Shown in pieces: positions 32,452 through 42,600 of a DNA stretch of 64,000 nt (within the stretch, counting starts at the first letter, position 1; each line of letters starts with the position of its first letter). The DNA lies in NCBI GenBank assembly GCA_963575745.1, contig CAUYUJ010018727.1, positions 261,893 to 325,892 of the forward strand, read 5' to 3'. The notes below the pieces were generated by a model that saw only the letters and a list, made by a program, of their open reading frames with translations, searched no databases and was not told the origin of the DNA. The stretch comes from Prorocentrum cordatum (lineage: Eukaryota; Sar; Dinophyceae; Prorocentrales; Prorocentraceae). Both the position numbers and the translations under genes were made by a program.

Positions 32452-32472
32452 CTTGAGTCAAAATGGCTACGA
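32452..32472 (-). other. DinoSL relic at the 5' edge of the PPR pseudogene
   Basis: Minus-strand match to the dinoflagellate spliced leader at 19 of 21 positions: it reads TCGTAGCCATTTTGACTCAA then G, against CCGTAGCC...GGCTCAAG. The leader is normally joined only to mRNA by trans-splicing, so a genomic copy next to coding sequence marks a reverse-transcribed mRNA. Confidence 0.88.
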
Positions 32473-32553
32473 ACTCTTCCTCCTCCTCCCCCTCCCCCTC
32501 CTCCTCCCTCTCCTCCTCCTCCTCCTCCTCCTCCTCCTTCTCCTCCTCCTCTC
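32473..32553 (+). repeat. CCT microsatellite between opposed DinoSL relics
   Basis: 81 bp of CCT with CCCCCT and TTC interruptions, bounded on both sides by leader relics pointing outward. Confidence 0.95.
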
Positions 32554-32574
32554 CCGTTGCCATTCTGGCTCAAG
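32554..32574 (+). other. DinoSL relic at the 5' edge of the retroelement
   Basis: Plus-strand match at 19 of 21 positions: CCGTTGCCATTCTGGCTCAA then G, differing from the leader at the A of CCGTAG and one T of ATTTT. It opens to the right, toward the retroelement remnant. Confidence 0.88.
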
Positions 32575-32860
32575 ACGGGGGCCCCTCCCCGCCCCAACTC
32601 CCGAGGCCCGAGGTCGAGGCGGAATGGCAGCCCTTTCCATGGGTTCGGCTGCCCCGGCCAGATTTTGGCGCCACGATTTAAGCCGCCCAGAGGGGCCACC
32701 GCCGCCATCGCCTCCGCCTCCTCGTGCGTCTCTGCCTCTCCGCGCAGGCAGCATGGCGCAGGGCGCGCAGGGCGGTGGGCATGCAAACCGAAGGGAGCGC
32801 GAGGGTCGAGATCGCCGCTCCGCCAAGAGCCAGTCGCGCTACAAGAGAAGCTACCAGATC

Positions 32861-32926
32861 TGTGCTTCGCCATCGTGTGGGAGATGGTCCTGAGCAGATC
32901 TCCAGCACCGCCATTGCGAGGAATGC
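32861..32926 (+). pseudogene. ORF1-type zinc-ribbon remnant
   Basis: In one frame the sequence reads CASPSC (32861-32878), GRWS, a TGA stop at 32891, then HCEECG. The four Cys codons at 32861, 32876, 32915 and 32924 are all in phase, so the stop is a point lesion in a once-continuous zinc ribbon. Trp at 32885 follows the first Cys pair, as is common in such ribbons. Confidence 0.6.
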
Positions 32927-35674
32927 GGTGCCAGTTTTGCAGCCTCGTCGGCACCGGCGCCAGAGGCAGGTGGCCAGCCCTGCTCTACATCCAAGAGCAG
33001 ATCCGACAGATGGACCCGCGGCGCAGTCCACTACGACGACTTCCAGGCTGGCGAGACGGACGACCCGAAGGACCTCCATTCCGTTGCTGTCTGCGTCAAG
33101 GCCGTCACCTTCTGGCGCACCGTCGAGGGGGTCGGGGGCTAGCGCTGCAAGCAAGTTCAGGAGTAGCTCACGGCAGCGAATGCTGCCGCCCTCGCCTCCA
33201 AGTCGCCCGACCAGCAGACCCAGGGCCTCAGCGCCCAGCTCGCGGCGCAGAGGGAGAGGCTCGCGGGCGAGCAGCACGGCGCTCAGTGGTACGTTGAGAA
33301 GATCGAGCAGCCCAGTGACAAGCGCACGGGCGCCGCCGAGGCGCGAGGAAGCCCAGCAGTAGATCCAGCAGTTGGAGTCCCAGCTCAAGGTTTCCGCGTC
33401 GGCAGCGGCGGCGAAGCCTGCCGGCAAGGGCGACAGCGGCCATGGCGCCCGAGGCATTTGTCAAGGCCAAGTTCGGCGAGACGGAGACCTCCCCAGAGAT
33501 CCAGCGGGAGCTCGACGACACGGCGACGAATCTCAATGCGGAGTTCAGCGAGGCAGCTGCCGCAGCCGCAGCCGCCGCGGCCGCGCAGAGCCCGATCGGT
33601 GGCGGCAGCCAGCAGCCGCGGCAGGGCCGCCGCCAGGCGCAATGGTGGCAGCCGCATCGCCAGCGGGCCAAGCCGATGACGACGCCGAGCCCACGGGCGC
33701 CAAGGAGCCCACGGGCGGGGAGGTCGGCAGCAAGCGCGCCGCCCAGGCGTTCGAGAAGGCCAGCCAGGCCACCGTCCACGGCGCAGTGGGCGCCAGCGCA
33801 AGGGGGCGACCTCCTCGGCCGCGGCCGCCGGGGCTGCGGCAGAGAGCCCGTCAGGTGGCTAACGTTCGAATCGTTCCAAGTAATGGCTGCTCGGGAACCA
33901 AGACGTTGGGGCCCGACGTTTTGAAATCCACCCAGCGGCGTGCCAAAAATGGTTGGAGCGCTGCGTTCCCGGATGGGGTGCAAATCTGATTGCCGGGCTG
34001 TCAATCAGGGAGCCGCCATCCTCGTTCGTCAGTGGCTTGACCGGGGGATTGCCACTCCTGCAGAGCCGCGCTGTGACAGCAGCCCCCTTCCTCGATTACT
34101 TCCTGTTCTCAACTTGCTTCCAGGCCATGCGAGGGGGCTCGCTGTCCTCAATCTTACCCCCTCAGCCCCCGCAGGCCCGTTTATTTCGACCTGGCCGCGG
34201 GGTCGCCCACCCCGGCGCCGGGGCTGGTAAAGCCCCAGAAGATCCCCGCCAAGACGCCCGTGGGCTCGACAATGCACGGATGAATGGGTCAAAACTGCTG
34301 CCGGCCTGTACCAGATAGATAGAAGCCCTGTCCAGGAGATCGGATTTCGCGCCCTGGAGGGTGCCCTGAACGAAACCTACCAGACGCTCACCACGGACCT
34401 GGTTAGCCACATCAGCGGAATAACCGACGCGACCCCTAGAAGCCAGCGCGCGAGGGGCCAAGGGCCTCAGATCAAGTGGGTGGCAGCACGCGAAGCGGAA
34501 GGTAAGCGCTGTTGCAGTTGGCGGTCCTTTTGCTGGCCTCCTCCGTCGGCATAAGAACAAGCTGATCGACGCGCGCCGAGCCCTAGACAATCGCGAGTTC
34601 CAGAATCTCGATGTCCAGAATGCCTTTGAGGATTTCCAGTCCCGCCCGAACGTTTGCGACAAGGCCCTCCCGAGAACATATAATAGTGCGGCCCAGGCGG
34701 TGCTGCTCGATTTCGGGAATGACCAGCTGCGCGTCGAGGTTGCCAGGGGAATTCCCGGCGCGTCTTTCGACGACGTCGACGCAGCCTTCGATCTAGAAGT
34801 CCAATGGGGCGAAACCAGCGACGCGGCTAAATGGAAGGACCGGGGCAAATCCAGCACGATCCGAGGGCCTGCATGGGGCCGCGCGTGGTCCGAGGACCCC
34901 ACCTCCTGGAGACCTCGGAGAATATGGATACCAGGTGAGCAAGTGGGTGGGGCGCCCGCCCGAGCCCATGTGCGCTGAAGCAGATAGAGTAGCCATCGCA
35001 TGGGCAACCGAGAGCCGCGAGAATCTCAGCATCTCAGCCGACATAAACGCCCCGACCCAGGAGCTCTTCCGGAGTTCGAACCAATCGCGGCCGCAGATGG
35101 TTTGTCGGGCGCATGAAGATTTAGTCGCGACGCGGCGTCTCCAAGACGGCTTTCGCCATTGACAGTTTGCCACGTTGCCGCCGTTAGAGCTCGAGCTCGT
35201 CTCCAGCGCCCTCAACGCCTGCAAGGCGGCAAGTCTCTTGCCGACGCAGTCGCGCGCCGCCGTCGCGACCCTGAACCCAAGCGCGAGCAGCAGGCATATT
35301 CAGAGCATCCAAGCAACCATGGCATAGGCCAAATGACAGTCTTGGAGGGCCCGGGCCCGCGCGTGACAGCCTGAAGGCCGAAATGAGAAGGCGCGCAAAA
35401 ATGAGGGAAAAGTCCTGGCCCACCAGCCGGGCCGCGGAATCTTGGAAACTGTGCACCGCAGCGTTCCAAGCCGAGTCGCCCCACTATGAAGGGGCGGCTA
35501 GACACGCTGTCGCGGCCCTTAGGGACCTATCTTATGCCTGCGAACGCATAGATAGGGGCGAGCGGTGCTCCAGAGCCGTCGGGGCCGATTTCAATTGGTC
35601 CATTGCCATTATGATGCCCGAGGCTTGTAGCGAGCCAGGGCCTGGCCGTTGTCGTTGGAAACACGAAGTTTGAA

Positions 35675-36260
35675 ATGCCCGCTGGTTGCAGTTTCGCCGC
35701 CTGCATCGTCCAGGCGTTTTGTCTTGCCCCACTCGATGTCCGTGCCCAGGGCGGCCCGACCGTAGACCTCCGCATTTTCATAGATGACCTCCTCCAGGCC
35801 CAAAATGAGATCCCCAAGGACTTAGTCGCCAACTTCTTCTCCGTCGCCCACAGCATGGAAGACCCGATCGACATCGACCTGGGATGCCGCATCGCCTTGC
35901 AATAATCAACGTCCTTAGCGTCGTCGTTCGCAGTTCGGGAACTTCTCGTCCGGCCACTGGAGCCACTCGCAAGACCCCAGACAGAGGAGCGGATCAATTC
36001 GGCAGCCAATTCAGGTATTGTTCACGGCAGGAGGGCGCCTTCGATCGCGCCGAGGACGAGCGATGTCCCAAGGCCGTTTCGCCAAGCTCCGCAAGCGCAA
36101 ACGCAATTTTTTGGCGCCAAAGCAGGCGGGCACAGACATGCGCAAGTTGCACTGGGCAGGAGGTGGTGGTTTTCACGAATAGCGAGGTCACGAAACGCCA
36201 GGACATATACCTCAGCACGGTGGTCCCCAGGAGCCCGACCCGTTCCCGATCCCTGAGCCT
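35675..36260 (+). pseudogene. Reverse transcriptase domain remnant
   Basis: The frame from 35675 reads AGCSFAACIVQAFCLAPLD, a form of RT motif B in which AGCS replaces the usual PQGS, then DLRIFIDDLLQAQ with the catalytic Asp pair at 35783-35788 (motif C, hhxDD), then DLGCRIAL. A TAA stop at 35903 follows, after which the same frame resumes with STSLASSFAVRELLVRPLEPLA. Upstream RT motifs (finger region, motif A) are too decayed to place. In an active element this domain copies RNA into DNA at the target site. Confidence 0.7.
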
Positions 36261-38111
36261 GCGTCTCTTTGGGGGCCCTGCGTGGAGAGTTGTCCTGGGC
36301 CCTGTCAGATGCGAAGGCATCATGGCCTGGAGGGTAACGATCCAGTCCCAGCTCGTTGGCCTCGCGCGCGTTGAACTCTATGGAACATTTAACAACATCC
36401 TGAGGGCCCCCCAAAGAAATGGACGTCTTGCCGGGGACACATTGGAGTCGCTACCCGCAGCCTCAAGAGGGCCTAGGCCAAATAGAGCCTCAAGAACCCT
36501 TTTGAGATCTAGATCTCCGAGGGTCTGACGCTTCAGCTCACCGTAGTTTTATCGGCGCTGCTCAGGTACCATCTCGAGGCGACTGGGATGGCGGAGCCCG
36601 AGAAGAGAGCGTCCGCCGAGATGGGAATGCCAGAGGATAGGATACACGTCGCAGCTGCCAAGCAAGCTTTGGAGGGCCTCATCCTCTCATCGTGCGAACG
36701 CGGCAGCCTGATGCCATATCTTACACAGTGGGTGGACGGAAACCAGACTCGTGGCCGCAGGACACGACATTGGCACGAGTTGCCCGTGCGGCCACGGAAG
36801 AGACGACATGGCGCACAGGTTCGAGTGCCCCCTTTCCATCTTCAACCTGAAGAGTGGGGTATTGACCCCCCAAGATGTAGAGCACCTAGAGGAGCACCCC
36901 CAAGCAGCTCCCCTCGCCCACGGTTTCCAATGTCAGCCCATAGCTTGCGTCGCGCTTTGGTTTATCCTGGGAAGTTTGGCCCCGAAACGGCGAACCGATG
37001 GCCGCGGCCATGGCCAGGGGAGGTATTGTTTACGGAAGTTGTTTCAAAGGAAGGCCTTCCCTTTGGCATCAGAGTGGATGTGTTGATGCAGTAATAGACG
37101 AGAACGGCCAATGCGCGGCGCGTCTCTCGGGTCAGACGGGAGGGTTGCTGCCGCCGACCTCGCCAGCCGCTGAGCATGTTGCCATGGCCGCGGGCAATAT
37201 GTGCCCCTTCCTTACTTGATTTCCACTCCGGCCACCTTGGGGCCATCACGAAATATAACCAAGCGGGTTCCGATCGGAAGAATAGGTATGCGGGGTTGGA
37301 GCTGCTTGCTGCGAGCAAACATAGCGCGTGGACCTTTCCAAGGATGTGCAAAGTAGTTAAAGCCCGCCAAGACGCAAAGACCCACCCCCAGGATCCAGGG
37401 AAACGCTTTTGGCCATGGGTCAGGACACCGCACCTGGACTTGCCAAAGTTGGTGCCACGAAAGCTGGAGGACCTTCGCCCGCGGAGACCCAGGCTGACGA
37501 TCAACGCCACGGTTTCATGATCCGTTGTTGGAAGTTTCGTGCCGGGGGCTTGCCGACGTGGCCCGCGATCGCCCCGAGACCTGGCAGCAAGGCCTGCGGG
37601 AGGCCCAGTTTCAAGCCCGCCGGGGAGCCCCTGGTGGGCGCCGCCGTCCTCGCCCCCTTCCTGCCTCCGTCCTCCGGCCCTCCTGGGGTCCCTGGGCCCG
37701 TGGTTGCGCCAAGACAGAAGGCGGCGCCCACCAGCAGGGCCAAAGCATGTTGCGAGGCCGGCCGCGCGAGAAGAGTTGCCCAGCAGTGCCTTGGACAGTG
37801 TGCCACTCGTTTTTGTCTTACCGAGCAGCGGAGCGAGCCACGACAAATAGGTGTTTTATCGCCTCGATAATAATGAGAGCTGTGTCATAGCGTGCTGGGT
37901 CTGAGGCGTTTTGAGCGAATTCTACCCCAAGGCTTTCAAGAGCGAGTGCCCCAGGTGCCCCACCAGTACTAATAAGACGCACGCCCTGCATTTCTTCAAG
38001 ACCTACCGCCACCCGACAGGATTCATGAAAACCAGGCCCTGCTTTGCCGACCCCATCACCCTGGATTCCATGATCAGGGGAGCGCGAGCTGCGATTGGGG
38101 AGACACAGTAA

Positions 38112-39276
38112 AGCAATTAACCGAACTCAGTCAGATGCGCTGGTCGATCCTTCTCCTCATCCTCCTCCTCCTCTTCCTCCTCCTCCTCGAGCCCACTTCC
38201 CAGGAGCTTGCAGGGGCCGGGCGCGGCGCAGCCTCGCCGGCATCGTCAGCACCCCTGGCGGAGCCACGTGGCCAGCCGCTGGCCGACACAGTGCCGCGGC
38301 TCAGGCTGTTCCCCGAGGCCAGAACACGATTGGGAGGCTTCGAGGTGTCGCCGAGCGCGTTCCACTAACCCGGAATGCGGTTACTCGCAAAGTTCCTACA
38401 GTCGGGGCGCTGAAGAAGGAATTCTTTTCGTTGGGGAGGGGCTCCGTGTTCCTTGATTGTTTCACAGGTTTTCGATGGGAAATCGAACCTTCACTGATGG
38501 GGAAAAATGGGCCTCGTTCCTTATTTAGGGTTCCTTAGGTCAACGTCCCGACTGTACTCGCAAACGTCAGAAAAAAAACACCAATCTGCTCTGACATACT
38601 TTGTCGTACATCCCCAGCGGGGGATCCAGGCCATTTGCGAGTAGTTATTTTGCGAGTAGTGGAACGCGCTCGTCGAAGGTGGACGCCAACCCCAAGATCG
38701 GCGGCGTGCCTCCACCGAGGGAAGGTGCTCCCGATCTCGGCGATGGCGGTCGCACTCAGGCTTTCCGGGCGGCCGAGGTAGTACCACCCTTGCCGGATTC
38801 TGGGATGAGTTTCCCCCGGTTGCGGCTCAGGCATGCCCGCGCGTTGGTGTTGGTGCCCATCTCCCAGCCTCCAGCAGCGAGTCGCATCCAAATTGTCTCT
38901 GGGGGTGAGGTCCGTAGCGGGCCGGCGCGGCGCAGGTCCGGCCGGAGGCCCGAGACCATCGCCGAGGACGAAGAAGGCGCCTGGCGCGCGCGCGCGCGCC
39001 CTCGGAGCGAGCCCGTCGGGCCTTGGCGTGGAGCTGTCGGCGGGCTTTTCCTGGCAGCAGCTGAACTCGGCTAGGGAATTGTCGGCCATGCTGACCTCGA
39101 GGAGCGACACAGCTGCATGAGCAGAAGTCTTCTGCGTTCCGCGCAGATGTCTTGGAGCCTCGCTGGAACCCCCTCGCGACGCCTCTGGCGCCGCCGCCCC
39201 TGGCGCGCGCCGATCCAAGAGATCCGCGCGGATCCCCGAACATGTATGTTCATGCCGCTCTTTCTTCGTCCACGAA
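38112..39276. other. No recognisable gene; CCT microsatellite
   Basis: 38143-38187 is (CCT)n. The rest includes CG-alternating DNA at 38978-38999 and several short ORFs, none recognisable. Confidence 0.5.
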
Positions 39277-39473
39277 TCGGGCCGAACGGAAAGGGGGGAT
39301 AGGGAAAGGGGGGGGCTACGAAATCTGCTGCGTGCAGCTGGTTTCGGCCCCGTCGCCGGGCCTATTCCTCGATACATGGGCGCCTCCCGGCGCCGGGAGG
39401 CGCCGGGAAAATCAGCTACGTGAGCTGATTCTCAAACACCCCCTTTGCTATCCCCTCCTTTCGCCCGGCCCGA
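39277..39473 (+). mobile_element. MITE-like element, family D copy 2
   Basis: 197 bp, the best-preserved copy. Left TCGGGCCGAACGGAAAGGGG then GGATAGGGAAAGGGGG; right CCCCCTTTGCTATCCCCTCC then TTTCGCCCGGCCCGA. The interior shares TGCAGCTGGTTTCGGCCCC and CAGCTACGTGAGCTG with copies 1 and 3. Confidence 0.93.
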
Positions 39474-39477
39474 ATAA

Positions 39478-39560
39478 ACTCGGCTGGGCTGAACTCGGTC
39501 CTGGCCGAGTTCAGCCTGGCCGAGTTCCGCAGGCTGAGTTCCGTCTGGACGAGATTCGCC
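39478..39560 (+). repeat. Short tandem repeat, period about 15 bp
   Basis: Five diverged units of GGCCGAGTTC(A/C)GCCT. Confidence 0.75.
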
Positions 39561-39969
39561 TGGAGGGGTCGCTCTTCTGGTAGAGTGAAGCAATCAGTGG
39601 GCTCGCCTCTGGTTCCCCAAACTCAAAGTTGGCACGCGCGGGGAAGACTGCGGTCGAAGTGCAGCCCATCCAACCCGCCGCCAACACTTATCATTGGGGG
39701 GGGGGATTGACAGATGAATGCGGCACGAGTGTTCGCTAATTTCTTCCGAAACCTGTCTGTCTCCTGGCGTCGGAGGGTAGGGATGCCGTGGCCCAGCTCG
39801 GTGCACTCGATCGGAGTTGGCGTGACTTGTTGATGGTCGGCGGGGGCCTCTTGGTCGGGCAGGCCGCACGGCTTCCAGCGGGGGTTTGGGTGCGCACGGG
39901 CTTGAGACTTGGGAGCGATGGAGCTGGACCGGACGGCCAGGAGAAATGGAGGAGTCGGGCGACGCGAAC
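39561..39969. other. No recognisable gene
   Basis: Mixed-composition DNA with a G10 run at about 39698. Nothing is supported. Confidence 0.5.
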
Positions 39970-40101
39970 TATGCACATGCACCGATCTTGGCCAGGCCCA
40001 TCCTGGGCTCAGGATTGGTGCATTTCATGGCCGAGGCAGGAAGGAGTATACACCGATCATGGGCTCAGGGTGGGCCTGGCCAGAATCGGTGTATGTGCAT
40101 A
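39970..40101. mobile_element. Fold-back element with arms of about 50 bp
   Basis: The left arm (TATGCACATGCACCGATCTT, GGCCAGGCCCATCCTGGGCT) pairs with the right arm (AGGGTGGGCCTGGCCAG, AATCGGTGTATGTGCATA) around a loop of about 30 bp. About 85% of the arm positions pair. Confidence 0.85.
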
Positions 40102-40113
40102 ATTCTCTTTCCT

Positions 40114-40400
40114 CTAAGGAGCCGTGTTTTGAGTACAGTGGAGGCCCATGCCAAGAAACGCCCTGCTTGCCTCCAGGGTGCCCTAGGTTTCTGGGGTCTC
40201 GATGGCTCTGCTATGAAAAGCGTGACGCTCCCACGCCAAAATTCGATGCACGTTCTGGGGTCTCAGGGTTGGGGTTCTTGTGGAAGGTTTCTTGTGGACC
40301 GGCCTCCACTGTATGTTCCCGGGCGAGGTCCCCTGCATTTCTCCGATAGAGCTGCGCGCAGGAACATGAGACCTTGATGTTGTGGTCGCCTGTGCAACTT
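40114..40400 (+). repeat. Dispersed repeat I, copy 1
   Basis: About 285 bp similar to 45379-45660. Shared blocks in order: CAGTGGAG.CCCATGCCAAG, TTGCCTCCAGGGTGCCCT, GGGGTCTC.GGGTTGGG, TTTCTTGTGGACCGGCCTCC, TGTATGTTCCCGGGCGAGGT, GCGCGCAGGAAC and GGTCGCCTGTGCAACT. A partial third copy lies at 45186-45245. Confidence 0.88.
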
Positions 40401-40456
40401 TGGAGGTGTCGGCGCGTCGCCCATGGTGGCCAGCTCATCTCACACAGACACTGCAG

Positions 40457-40676
40457 GTTGAGAAAGAGAGTGTCTCGCCTCCCGAGCGCCCTGCGCCTCG
40501 ATCCTCTGGACCTGGCCCCCCGGGCACACTCGAGCCTCGCTGTGCTCGACAGGAAGGAGAGAGCAACGGAGAGCGTCACGGCACAGCGGAGAGCGGAGCA
40601 GATCAGCAGGAGGCTGCCGAGGGCAGCAGAGAATTCGCTGCTCACGCACGGAGTCGCCCTCAACCAGCCGCCACAG
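40457..40676 (+). CDS. Candidate isolated exon, unknown function
   Basis: A 220-bp GC-rich, repeat-free segment bounded by a plausible acceptor (CACTGCAG|G) and donor (CCACAG|GTGAAA). Two frames are open; the more protein-like reads RLPSALRLDPLDLAPRAHSS and then an Arg/Glu-rich, helix-prone stretch. No partner exon is found nearby, and repeat DNA lies on both sides. It could be chance or a remnant. Confidence 0.22.
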
Positions 40677-40919
40677 GTGAAAATTTCCACTCACAGCCAA
40701 GGTGCCCGGACGTGAGATGCACATGTGGGGATCTCCGCGTCAAGAAACCTATGGGACGAGTGACCGCGCCCCGTGCCAGCACCAGGGACAATCACGGCAC
40801 ATTTGAATCCGATCGATCTGGCACTCTTGACGCTTCGCGGAACCCCACCAGCCCATCCAGAGACGATGCCCAGAGGAGTTGTTTCGATCAGAGAAGTGGG
40901 CAGCACACAGAGGAAGGGT

Positions 40920-41400
40920 CCCTCTTGGAGCGCTCTTGGAGGCCTCTTCGGCGCCTCCTGGGCGCCTCCTGGAGCCCTCTTGAGGCGCTCTTGGGAGCCG
41001 CGGGAGCGCTGTTGGAGCCATCTTGAAGGAGATCGATCAAAAAAGATGATCGCCTCGTGAGCCCTTCTTGGGGCGGTCTTGGAGCGCTCTTGGGCGCTCT
41101 TTCGGCAGGGTTGGGGCTTTTTGGGGCGTCTCTTTGGGCCCTCATGGGCCCTCTTGGAGCTGTCTTGAGGCCTCGGAAGGCCATCGGGATCGAAAAGGCG
41201 TGAAAGCAAGCAGCATTGTTTTTTTCCAAGGTTTTGGAAGGATTTGGGCCTCCTGGCGGACTCCTGGGGAGGCTCCGTGGCCATCTTGGAGCATCTTGGT
41301 AGCTGTCTTGGAGCATCTTGGAGCATCTTGAGCCATCTTGAAGGTCGTCTTGGGCTCTCTGAGGCGCTCGTGGAGCCGTCTTGGGCCATCTTGGACGCTC
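40920..41400. repeat. GGCC/CTTGG minisatellite block 5
   Basis: Diverged form with CTTGGAGCGCTCTTGG and CTTGGAGCATCTTGG units. Confidence 0.8.
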
Positions 41401-41462
41401 CAACGCGTCGCGAACCCCCCCGTCCGAGTCCGAGGGAGGGGGTGGGAGGAGGGGTAAAAAAA

Positions 41463-41545
41463 CCCTCCCCGAAGGGGGAAGAAGGGGTTTGGAAGAGAAA
41501 GCTCTCTAGACCACCATTGCCAAGAGGGCTGGTGGGACTGATATC
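41463..41545 (+). repeat. Dispersed repeat R, copy 1
   Basis: CCCTCCCCGAAGGGGGAAG then a variable part ending AGGGCTGGTGGGACT. Matches 43549-43640 and 43857-43952. Confidence 0.65.
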
Positions 41546-42309
41546 GATCTCGGCAAGCCCGAGCTGGTCTGATCCCAGTATCCAGACGACCCATGTGCCC
41601 CGACGCCTGCGTGGCGCTGCTGTGCATCCCGGTGCGGCCGATTCGGTTCGATTCCGACTCCGTGCCCGGGAGGCTATCGGCGCGAGGGCGTCGCGGACGT
41701 CCTCCGACTCGACGACGACGAGGACCGCTCGCCCGTTTGCGGTTGCACCCGCCGGCACGCATATAGCATGCCGTCGATGATATTTGGCTGACGCCGCAGC
41801 GCCGACCCCTTGGGGCGAGTCTGCGGGCTCGTCGTGCGGAGGCTGCGCGTTCCGTCCGGCTGCTCTGCAGACGCGTTGGGGAAGCAATGAGGATTTGTTG
41901 GGCCCGTTGAGGCTGTCTGGAGCTTCTCCGAGGCCCTTCTCTGGATGAATTCGGCGCACTTGGGGCCGTTCTGATGTTTTATTACACTGCAGTGCGCGGA
42001 GTAGCTTGCGAGCTGGTCAGGGATGCCCAGGCGATCTTGCGCGGCGCCTCTGAATGAGCTTCGGCTTCTGCTGGGTCAGTTCGCGTTTCGGCTTCCACGT
42101 GTCAGCGTGTCAGTTGTTCACCCGTGCAGGCCTTCCCCAGGACGAGTTCGTCATCCCGAGTAGTTCTTTGGCAGTTTTGGGACCCGTGCAGGGCCCCAGG
42201 GGTCCGACAGCAGCAAATGAATTCTTCGCGCCTCGACTGCACCCACCAGCCCATGCAAGAACAACGCCCAGGGGAATTGCCCCTGTGAGGGGGAGCGCGG
42301 CATCATTTG
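41546..42309. other. No recognisable gene
   Basis: Unique-looking sequence; nothing is supported. Confidence 0.5.
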
Positions 42310-42600
42310 AAGAGCTCGGGGGCCTCTCGGAATCTCTTGGAATGTCATCGGGGTATCTTGGAGGCTTCGTGGGTGCATCCTGGCGGCTCTTCGGGGCCTC
42401 TTGGGGCGCTTTGGGTGAGTCCTGGAGGTCTCTTGGGGGCCTCTTGGGGCCCCTGGGCGGTTTTCAAAGCCTCCTGTGGCGTCTTGGGTGCCCTTGGGGG
42501 GGCATCTTGGGGCCTCCTGTTGGGGGCCGCCTGGGGGCCGCTTAGGGGTCTCTTGAAGGCCTCGTCGGGCCTCTTGCCGCCCCTCGGGAAGACCAAAATG
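42310..42600. repeat. GGCC/CTTGG minisatellite block 6
   Basis: Array of CTCTTGGGGGCCTCTTGGGG-type units. Confidence 0.8.

Larger units (their letters stand above)
32575..38111 (+). mobile_element. Decayed non-LTR-like retroelement (ORF1-like region, RT, C-terminal Cys/His motif)
   Basis: A plus-strand element about 5.5 kb long, broken by many stops and frameshifts. In order: a DinoSL relic at the 5' edge; a C-x4-C-x12-C-x2-C zinc-ribbon remnant (32861-32926) with an in-frame TGA at 32891; a long Gln/Ala/Glu-rich, coiled-coil-like stretch (about 33140-33860); diverged sequence; reverse transcriptase motifs B and C at 35675-35800; RT thumb/connection-like sequence to about 36260; and a CPCGHGRDDMAHRFEC motif (36781-36828) of the kind found near the C-terminus of LINE-type polyproteins. 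Its true 3' end is uncertain: 37090-38111 may be 3' sequence, another insertion, or host DNA. No long terminal repeats or poly(A) tail are seen. The decay implies it is inactive. Confidence 0.68.

Noticed and set aside
32463-32681. Ser-rich ORF starting ATGGCTACG
   Set aside because: Its start lies inside the minus-strand leader relic and it runs through the CCT array.
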